The notes below the pieces were generated by a model. It was given only the letters and a program-made list of their open reading frames with translations. It did not search any database and was not told the DNA's origin. 64,000 nt of DNA. Source: Halichondria panicea (taxonomy: Eukaryota; Porifera; Demospongiae; Suberitida; Halichondriidae). The number at the start of each line of letters is the position of its first letter. Positions within the stretch are counted from its first letter, which is position 1. The stretch is taken from NCBI RefSeq assembly GCF_963675165.1, contig NC_087377.1:13884198-13948197 (forward strand), given 5' to 3'. Below are positions 56,901 through 64,000 of the stretch, piece after piece. The position numbers were made by a program, and so were the translations under genes.

Positions 56901-59900
56901 CCTTCTAATAGATAAGTAATAATCACACTCAGCTAAAACACAGCCGGTAAAGATCCACTACACAATAAACATTAAGTGAGGTGGGTACTAATGTACATGT
57001 AACAGACACCATTATTACCGGTTAAGACACATGGCTGGCAGCAGTGTGGGTAGGTGTGGTTGTCTCTCCTCTGGGGGGAGGTGGACCAGGAACTCCCTCG
57101 TAGCCACGGAGGCTGACATACGCACCTGGAGGGGAGGAGTTAAGACAGATATCGAGTTCATGAACATGCTTATAGCAGTGTCCATTGGGCAGACCAACAA
57201 TGGTTATATAAAGAGGTGGCCTACTAACACAAGTGAAAAATAATTGTGCTCTACAGGTTACGGTAGAATTAAATATAGAGGGTTATAAATATTATAGAGG
57301 GTGACTTGCTCACTTTGTGTGATAGGCAGATACTAGCTAGGATAAAGGAGAGACATACCGTATTTACTTCATTAAACACCCGGGTGTTTATTTCATATCG
57401 AAATCTGTAAAGGGGGCATTTAAACGAGATGGGTGCTTTATTTGAAACAGGCGTTTATTGGTCATGTCTACTCCAAACTCTTGCACAGCAGCAGTTGTCA
57501 TGCTCTTTTTGGCTGCTGCAACAGCTCTCAGCTTCAATCTTAAGTCATAGGAGTGGTGCTTCTCCCCCTGTGCTGGTATCTCTCTCTCTATAGCTCTCTG
57601 CCATCATAAAAAGTATCTATATTCTATGCTACCGTGCTTGCAACTGGTTCCACGTGCTAGTTCAGCTCCACCCACAGTGCCACGCCCATACATGGGCGAT
57701 TATTTAAGATGGGCGTTTATTGATAAAGACAGAGCTTTTACCATGGGCGTTTAATCAAGTAAATACGGTACATGTTGTAGCTGACCTGACTCCAATTGTC
57801 TGCCAGTCCACTTGCCAGAGCTTGGGCCACCATTGGCCAGTGAGTTGCAGTAGTGGAGGGAGAGAGATCTGAAGAAATACGCTCACAATAATACTGTACA
57901 CATAAGTATACAGGTGTGCTATTGAATTTGGTCAACATGGACGGACTGTATCTCATTGAAATGAAAATATTGCAAATCTGCACGGAAAATTATTTAGTTA
58001 AAATTGTTGTCGAGATATTCGTTCAATGGAGAAGGATTCTTGAGGACTTAAAGTTTAACAATGGAAAAGTTACTTAAGATATTTAGGATACAACATTTCC
58101 GTGATTTCTACTAACCTGGTACTTTGACGATGGCTGCTATGAGTTTGAAGGCAGTCTCCCTCACAAACCTGTTGGTGTGTTCCAGTGTGGTGAAGATGAG
58201 CTCCAGAAGCTCGCTGGTGATGAACGGTTGGAACGATGGACCACACCCACGCACTGCATGCTTCAGCGCCCTGGAGTAAGAGGGAATGTCAGACTACATA
58301 TTAAGGTCATTACAAAAAAAAACGGTACGGTAAAGGTCATCATTTTCAACGCACTTCAGGTTTCAGTTTAGTTCACAGAAATTCAACTAGCACCTAAGGA
58401 GCATTGTTCTCTGTATAATTGAACTCACAGCATGTAAGTCTCGAGGGCCTTCCATCCAGCAGTGTCATGGAAGATCTGAGCAGCACTGGGGGAGCTCGGC
58501 TGTGTGTGTGTGTGTGGGTTGGGGATATTTCAACAACACCATCACAATTCATTGAACAAGTCTTATTGCCTTACTGACTAGTACATGTAACATCACTCAC
58601 ACATTTACAATTTGTTATTACAGTGGAACCTCTGTTAACAACAACCTCCGAATAAAGGCCATAACGGCCAGGCACCCAGGTCCCAAATGAACAGTTTGTG
58701 TACAAAACAACCTCTCAACAAAAGCCATAACGGTCAGGAACCCAGGTCCCAAATGAACAGTTTGTGTACAAAGCAACTTGGCCACCTCTGTATAAAGGCC
58801 AAAACATTGTTCCCCAAAGTTGTCTGTTATAGAGGGGTTCCACTGTATACTACACCACCATACTTCACACCAATCCTGAATCTACTTACAACTAGAGCAC
58901 TGAAGTGCTAAAAACCCGGCCGACTGTTGACATGATATACACGTAGATCTATAGAAACCATGGGAGTGTATACAGCAATATTAACGAAGTAGCACATGTA
59001 TATACGCATGAGCATGGAAGCTGGCTAAGCAGCCAGTGACAGCTAGGAGCAGTGAAAGACTAGATCGAGGATTGCTGAAACTCGTGACAACAGAGTTTTA
59101 GTAGTGTATGAGACATGCACTGTGCCTAGGATCACAGCAAAAAAAGTCGGGAGTCTTAGAAATATGGCTCCTGATATGTTCTGGGGCTAGGATCAGCAAA
59201 GAAGCAACAAACCCGATTCATACAGTAATTCTAGCTGCAAATACGTATCGAATAAAGGATGCATATAGCTAGCTAGCCAGGCAACGTATCTTTTGCAAAG
59301 AAGCTTTAACGTGAACATCTGTCACATTGTGTGGAGGCTACATTGTACCTGTATCTATGCTGTAAATACAGTAATACATACATATGGCAGCCAGGTGAGC
59401 AGATTCCTAAATACACAGACAACACACAAACTAGAGCACTGAAGTACTAACCCTCGGCTGTTGACATGAATTAAATATAGACTATAGATCTATACTATAA
59501 TTATCTCAAATGCAGTATGTCATGGCTACAATGATTTATAGCAGGAGCTAAACATTAACTTTAGTGGTGTATGAGACGTGCACTGTCCATGTAGGATCAC
59601 AGCAAAAAATACTTCCAAGACAACTAAGAGTCTACACTCTTCGTTGTTTGTTGACATCATTAATAGACATGCATGTGGGATATCACAGCAAAAAACTTGA
59701 CTGTCTGGGAGGGATCAACAACAAACTACAATCACAATTATAGCTTTCTACTTTAGTGACCCTTTTCCATTCTTCTTGGTATGGGATCACTTCAGCTGCA
59801 AATAAGTTTTGTGTGAGGTCCTAGCCAACTTAAGAATGTGTACAAAGTAAGGCCACAAGTACATCCTTAATAACTACAAGTCCGACTACAAAACTCTTTC

Positions 59901-61447
59901 CCCACTAAAGCAAAGGTTAGTGGCTACTGACAAATTATTGTGCACGATGTGTTAGAGTTATGCAGACGCTATAGGTACCAGCATATGCGCATTGAGCTGC
60001 TCTTTCACGTGGTATATTTATTGTGCTGCCTTGAGGTACGCTTCGTACAGTATTGTCGAAATAAAAGTGACCGTTTGATAATGCTTGAAGATATTCGTAC
60101 GATAATCTTAGCAAGGTTCTAGTGCAGCTCGACAGTGAGGATATCGATGCCTATGGCCTTGTTGAGTCAGAGGATAGTGACTGGGATCATAGCCAGATAG
60201 AAAGCTACCATTCAGAGTTCAAGCTAAAATATAAAGAGCCTGAAGAACCAGAGGAAGAAGCTGTTGAGATGGACCAAGTTCCTAGACCTGGTAAGTAGCT
60301 ATAGAGTAGCATCTGTAGTCTTTACATTTGTAGCTTCAGTATCAGTTTTTTTAGGCTACTTACTTCAGCAGTGGGCATCATAAGCCACCGTTGACTTGTA
60401 AACCGTGTGTAGGTCAAGAACAAATTTCCTGGGAAAATAGTGTCTGCCGATACGAATAATTAATTAAACCAGCACTCCTCTCCTCCATTTAGTGGACTAC
60501 TCTCTTACTCCATGCACAACACTTACTCTGCTGCCCTCGGTGAAGGCTGGTGGAGAGCTTAGTCGTCCATCACCACCGACCATCTCTGTCTGCTGCTCAT
60601 TGACCACCTCTCTGTCTCTGTCCAGATTCACCCTCACCCCCGTCACTAGGATACCCTCCAGCTCACGGTACACACTCACACCACACACCTCACACAGCTT
60701 GCCGATAACCTCTCCTGTGTGTGTGTGAGGGAGAGGTACATGTACAATACTGTGGTGATACGGTACATTAATTAATTGTACTGGAGGATACAATACACTG
60801 TATTCACATTGAGTTCAATCGAATATGTGGTGGGGGGGGGGGATAACAGTATTGAGGAAAAGAAGAAGTCATTGAAACAAATCCACAAACCAATGGCAAG
60901 TGAGGATCAATTTCAATAAATAAATTGATACTACTATTACCTGGACATATTAAATAGCTTCATACTATACTGTATCTTATTTTGCCACAGAAACGCTATC
61001 TATTATCAATGACTATACATTCCCTCCCCCACATGTACAATGTTAGTACATGTACATACCAGTGGCAATGCGCACCCTCGACTCTGTCTCCTCCAGCAGT
61101 AGCGGTACGGAACTTGTCACCTGTCGACTGAAACTACTCGTAGCCACTCCACTCTCTAGTATAAGCCCAGTCGCCATTAGTCCACCGTGTCTGTCCTCCC
61201 ATGGCCCCACAAGGGAGGTGATGAGTGTGAGAACATGTGCTTCTATCTTTTCCTTGTCTTCTGGCTGGAGGTTTGAAGAAGCTAGTAGAGTCTTTAGGGC
61301 TGTTAGGCCTTTCTCTCTGTCTAGTCTTCTCTTGCTGGACAGAAGGACGGTCCATTCTTGCCTGCTCTCCTCTGAGCTTGAGGTAGCCATGCTGCTTTTG
61401 AGAGCTGACAATGCACACCGCGGCTTGTGAATGAGCTCTGCAGACAA
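50959..61447 (-). CDS. HEAT/armadillo-repeat protein, at least 16 exons
   Basis: Helical-repeat scaffold protein; I do not recognise the orthologue. Exons: 61447-61060, 60714-60527, 58499-58429, 58270-58116, 57868-57786, 57125-57019, 56402-56300, 55843-55757, 55410-55320, 55274-55223, 54819-54710, 53800-53722, 53216-53037, 51939-51798, 51539-51456, 51245-51136. All phases match over 676 codons. A possible last exon, 51016-50959, would add a stop (695 residues) but is weak. Repeat-like segments: WEDRHGGLMATGLI (N-terminus), TNRFVRETAFKLIAAIV, QAANHAVREAACICTAELG, HDDSWPVRDAACLACGNFLG, SIPSVRQGAAAALTSVTKAY. The xWxVRxAA pattern is classic HEAT. Start: first ATG at 61447; MATSSSEESRQEW at 61390 is an alternative. 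Introns hold MITEs and a decayed satellite. A partial copy lies at 15761-16085. Confidence 0.8.
52231..52455 (-). mobile_element. truncated reverse copy of the 31167 pogo-type MITE
   Basis: Starts CAGTAGACCTAATCCGAACC and then matches the reverse complement of the right end of the 31167 element. The block AAACTAAGAGAGCTCACAAG mirrors CTTGTGAGCTCTCTCTTCGT at 31410. It lies in a HEAT-gene intron. Confidence 0.55.
52694..52963. mobile_element. TIR element CAGGGTGTCATACA, TSD GTATAT
   Basis: Ends CAGGGTGTCATACA and TGTATGACACCCTG are inverted. GTATAT flanks both sides (52688-52693 and 52964-52969). G/C runs lie inside. 270 bp, non-coding, in a HEAT-gene intron. Confidence 0.8.
53267..53302. repeat. 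short hairpin in HEAT-gene intron
   Basis: TGTAATGCACTTTGATG is followed by an inverted match ending AAAAAGTGCATTACA. Arms of about 13-15 bp. No terminator role is implied. Confidence 0.5.
53310..53450. repeat. dispersed repeat, inverted partner of 26990-27345
   Basis: GGAGGTACGACA and TTATATCCAGGTCAAAGTTC occur here; the latter is the reverse complement of sequence at 27284-27303. In a HEAT-gene intron. Confidence 0.45.
53905..54385. repeat. four-copy tandem repeat (~130 bp) in HEAT-gene intron
   Basis: GGGCTACC...AATCCACTTATG recurs at about 53917, 54047, 54187 and 54317, with the in-between blocks TTTTGTACTT, ACTATCAGTCTA and ATTTTGAAGTTTGGAC. Units differ by small indels. Confidence 0.75.
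55503..55699. mobile_element. TIR element CAGGGTTTCAT, TSD GATAT
   Basis: Left end CAGGGTTTCATCGAATGGGA; right end AATCCTATGAAACCCTG. GATAT lies on both sides (55498-55502 and 55700-55704). 197 bp, non-coding, in a HEAT-gene intron. Confidence 0.75.
57356..57770. mobile_element. MITE with TACCGTATTTACTT ends, copy 2
   Basis: Left TACCGTATTTACTTCATTAA, then ACACCCGGGTG; right GGGCGTTTAATCAAGTAAAT, then ACGGTA. The ends are inverted. A worn reverse copy is at 8430-8710. In a HEAT-gene intron. Confidence 0.75.
58621..58845. mobile_element. pogo-type MITE CAGTGGAACCTC, TA-flanked
   Basis: Ends CAGTGGAACCTCTGTTAACA and GTTATAGAGGGGTTCCACTG are inverted and flanked by TA. An internal direct repeat (CCCAGGTCCCAAATGAACAG) occurs twice. 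225 bp, in a HEAT-gene intron. Confidence 0.8.
58888..59940. repeat. old, diverged satellite units in HEAT-gene intron
   Basis: ACTAGAGCACTGAAGTGCTA (58890) and CTAGAGCACTGAAGTACTAA (59430) begin two units related to the 34.6-49 kb satellite. GCTTTCTACTTTAGTGACCC recurs at 59742. The open 65-codon stretch is not preserved here, unlike in the homogeneous blocks. Confidence 0.7.
60091..60290 (+). CDS. possible lone plus-strand acidic exon inside HEAT-gene intron
   Basis: Open from about 60091 to a good donor (CCTG|GTAAGT). It reads LDSEDIDAYGLVESEDSDWD, then KEPEEPEEEAVEMDQVPRP. Highly acidic sequence of this kind is common at the N-terminus of cut-and-paste transposases, but no catalytic domain follows. 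Probably a transposon fragment; not assignable. Confidence 0.3.
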
Positions 61448-61705
61448 TGCAATTTTAAGCCTAGCCCCTCCCCTTTTTCTAACACATGACCGAAAAGAGC
61501 TAAAGAGTGTTTTGATTTTGGCATCTTCATCTAGGTAACGTAACTACTGTGTGTTTCAATGTAGAATATATATACCCTCCCCTCACACACCACATACAGT
61601 ATGTTTTCTCGGTGACTGCTAGACTTGTAGACCTGTAGACAAGCTCGACTATGCGGCCTGGTTTGACTCCACTAGATCTAGATCTCTGTTGAACAAGAAG
61701 CCATA
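61448..61705. promoter_or_regulatory. 258-bp head-to-head intergenic region (putative bidirectional promoter)
   Basis: Separates the start codons of the HEAT gene (minus) and the PQ-loop gene (plus). It contains an E-box-like CACATG (61483-61488). No TATA box at a convincing distance from either start. A shared promoter is inferred only from spacing. Confidence 0.45.
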
Positions 61706-63705
61706 ATGAGCAGTAACACGACAAACAATGAGCTCGAATGGTTGGAGGTTAATTGCTGGGTGTCCTGGCCTGTGTGGGAGTGTGTTATAGCCAACATTGC
61801 CGGTCTTGTCAGCACAGTTCTCTGGTTTACGGTACTCCTTCCACAAGTACTCAAAAACTTTGTCCGTCGCTCTGTGTCGGGTCTGAGCTTTCTTTGGGCA
61901 GTCGCTAACTTCACCGCTTCTCTTGTGAACATATTCTTTGCTTTCTCCATTGAGCTGCCTCTCTATGTCAGGGTGTCTGCTGTGTACATGCCTGTACTAG
62001 AGTTGATTATCCTCGGGCAGTTCATGATGTATTCCCAGAAACCTTTCACGACGAGGTTGCTTGCATTGTTGGTGTGTTTATTGATATGGGGAGGGATTAT
62101 CGAGCTGGAGTTGAACCTACCTGAGTCTAAAGAAAAGATTCAATGGATAGCTATCTCCCTGTGGTCTATTGAGACGTTTCCTCAGGTACATATGTATACA
62201 TAAAGATTCTGTGGTTCTGCCTCATTTGATCACTAAAAGCTTTTGAATACCTCGGTTTGGAAAGCTTTTAGAATTGACTGCATGTGATTAGAGCATGCAT
62301 GTGGGTTGGCTGAAACCTCAGACCATCACTACTCCAAACAGCTGTTCCCACATTGTGGTGTACATTTTATGGAGGTTCCACTGTAACAGTAATAATTATT
62401 ACTTGTAACATTGAATGTTGATAAGGATGTTGATTCCCAATATAAGATGGGAATTGAGTGAACCAACTATACACTCACCTAGTAGGTAATCACTACTCAC
62501 TATGACACTGCATGTATACTAGCTGTCATCCAATCTATAGGTGATACTGAACATGAAATTGCAGTCAACCGAAGGCCAGTCGACGATTTCGGTCATTATC
62601 ACAGTTTTTGGGAAGACGACAGACTTTCTGGTTACGTATGGACTCAACATGCCTCTTCCTTACGTTGTCATGCGCTACTATTCTAGCTCTGTTGCTTTCA
62701 TTAACGGATTCCAAGTAAGCAAATGAGCCGTAAAATTGAATCAGTGATTTGAGTACTGGAGCATTTTCTACATTTTAATCGGGATAATCTCACCAGAACT
62801 TTACAAAAGGAGTGGCTCTAAGATATGTGAAGATGTGTACATGTGCCTCACCTTATGTTTGCTACCTTAATGGTTTGCCATGGTAATCTATAGCTAGACC
62901 TTTGGTGACTATCTTTTGATAACGTTGCCTAGGAAAACACAAGGTAAAGTTGTTTACGTAAAAATCATACCGTATAGCGGGTAATTTTCGGGGACAAAAT
63001 ATTCGTGGTTCAGCAATATTGAGACATTTCGTGGGTAATATTTTCGTGGTTGTTGCTTGGATTGTAGGTAAAGGTATGGCAAGGTCGCTTCATTCGTGGG
63101 TAAAATATTCGTGGTCAGACCTCCAACCACGAAAACCACGAATATTTTGCCCCACGAAAATTACCCGCTATACGGTATCTGGTTAGATGTATGATTTCAC
63201 CGTGGGTAGCTATGAAAGCTTTCATGGTGTGTACATGTACTGGGGTATGTACTGTGCACTGTACTCATTAGCCTGTGGTCAACTACACATGTTTTGATGC
63301 CACCATGGTAACGTTTCATAATATTTACAGGTGGTATGGTACGGTCAAGACAGCTGGTTTTCCAATCACCCACTCACCTCTGTTAAAACGAGTGGTGAAT
63401 CGTCCACCGATGAAAGCACCAAACTTCTCAAAGACAGAGTATCGGATATGATGCTTGACCACCAAATCAACGCCAGTAAGAGAGAACTAAGTGAGACAAA
63501 CAGAACATGCAGATCCTGTTGTGTTAGCGTAACTCGTTTTATTAGTCTAAGCTATATTGTATTGGGGCTATTTGTATTCGCAGTGGGATTTTTCTTGAGG
63601 ACAATATCATTTTTTTCTCTGTTAGGACCTCTGTCCTGTTTCTGTGTGGTGTTTTGTGCAAACGAGTACTTTCGTCTTAGGCAAAGTAAAAAATGCTTTC
63701 AATAA
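61706..63705 (+). CDS. PQ-loop repeat multi-pass membrane protein (3 exons)
   Basis: Complete 342-residue gene. Exons 61706-62185, 62541-62714 and 63331-63705, all phase 0. Two PQ-loop motifs are visible: LPQVLKNFVRRSVSGLS (residues ~50-66), and FPQ at the end of exon 1 joined to VILNMKLQSTEGQST in exon 2. Hydrophobic helices surround them. A last hydrophobic pair (SLSYIVLGLFVFAVGFFL and LLGPLSCFCVVFC) is in exon 3 before a basic tail. PQ-loop proteins (SLC66/cystinosin, MPDU1 and related) are usually 7-helix carriers or lectin-like chaperones of endomembranes. I infer endolysosomal or ER membrane location. Which subfamily is unclear: the ~60-residue hydrophilic loop in exon 3 is unusual. Introns contain a complete MITE (62968-63177). 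Confidence 0.82.
62968..63177. mobile_element. MITE, TACCGTATAGCG family, copy 6
   Basis: Inverted ends TACCGTATAGCGGGTAATTT and AAATTACCCGCTATACGGTA. The interior has repeated ATATTCGTGG blocks. It lies in intron 2 of the PQ-loop gene. Confidence 0.85.
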
Positions 63706-63706
63706 A
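63701..63706 (+). promoter_or_regulatory. AATAAA overlapping the stop codon of the PQ-loop gene
   Basis: The codons CAA TAA plus the next bases form AATAAA. If used as the poly(A) signal, the 3' UTR would be only ~10-30 nt. Other, later signals are possible. Confidence 0.35.
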
Positions 63707-64000
63707 ACTTGTGATAATAATTAATGTGATGATATAATGAAAGTATACGTATACATGCACAAATAGAAAACTACTGGGAAAAATTGGTACTGTGATACAC
63801 TTCGAGATTTTACGCTGATACTAAGTTTTTTTGTAAACTGCAGTCCCTAAGGGATTAATTGTTACGTGATAAGTTTATAATTTTTGAGTGTCGACGTAGT
63901 CATATTCGTGTAGTGGTTCTTGTGCCCCTAGCTGACCCATACTAGCCGTTAGCTGACCATACGACTGGTTAGACTCTAGCAGTACTTTATCATGGTCGAT
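63707..64000. other. 3' flank, no gene seen
   Basis: AT-rich sequence to the window's edge with no recognised element. Confidence 0.4.

Noticed and set aside
61050-61430. Plus-strand open frame opposite the first HEAT exon
   Set aside because: It is a shadow of the minus-strand exon, which has the better protein, splice donor and continuing phase.

Overview
The window is metazoan nuclear DNA. It is AT-rich, its genes are split by short GT-AG introns (often 45-150 bp), and about half of it is mobile or tandem-repeat DNA. The domain set (secreted/transmembrane Ig-FN3-sushi receptors, a Reeler protein, HEAT and PQ-loop proteins, pogo/Tigger transposons) and gene style fit an early-branching marine invertebrate. 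A demosponge is my best guess; this is inference, since no species-diagnostic marker is present.

Left part (1-20 kb): a cluster of paralogous receptors. Gene A (minus, 1539-3169), gene B (plus, 13622-15359) and gene C (plus, 17614-19767) share one plan: signal peptide, Ig-like domain, FN3 domain, two or three sushi domains, one membrane helix and a short tail with three conserved tyrosines (YxxP/L, YEEV, AYGP). Each domain is one exon and every intron is phase 1. A and B are intact; C has a 1-base frameshift in the FN3 exon. Broken pieces of the same family lie at 5.4-6.1, 7.2-7.5, 8.7-9.3 and 16.2-16.6 kb, and a stray piece of a HEAT-protein gene (whose intact copy is at 51-61 kb) lies at 15.8-16.1 kb.

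Inside this cluster (9761-13469) sits a TA-flanked element with ~300-bp terminal inverted repeats. It carries one 17-exon gene: a pipsqueak/CENP-B-type helix-turn-helix exon spliced to five tandem copies of a three-exon cassette plus a terminal exon. I checked every cassette exon: all are phase 1-1 and divisible by three, so the array is one open reading frame under full splicing or any exon skipping. No DDE nuclease is present. This is the most novel object in the window.

Middle (20-50 kb): mostly repeats. They include a decayed Tigger/pogo transposase (21.1-22.3 kb), several MITE families, large palindromes (24.6 and 27.9-28.8 kb), a 1.5-kb element with 31-bp TIRs (28.8-30.3 kb), and a three-level nested insertion (31.8-34.9 kb) whose innermost element carries a decayed H2C2 zinc-binding / Ulp1-like protease / PHD-finger gene. 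Two blocks of a ~0.7-kb satellite (34.6-37.4 and 43.8-49.4 kb) follow, with a GC-rich minisatellite at the end. Genes here are the first two exons of a small Cys-rich secreted protein (27.44 kb) and an intact five-exon Reeler-domain protein with a hydrophobic C-terminus (minus, 40893-43405).

Right part (50-64 kb): a HEAT-repeat protein gene (minus, 51-61.4 kb, at least 16 exons, all in frame) and a PQ-loop multi-pass membrane protein (plus, 61706-63705) in head-to-head orientation, 258 bp apart, probably sharing a bidirectional promoter.
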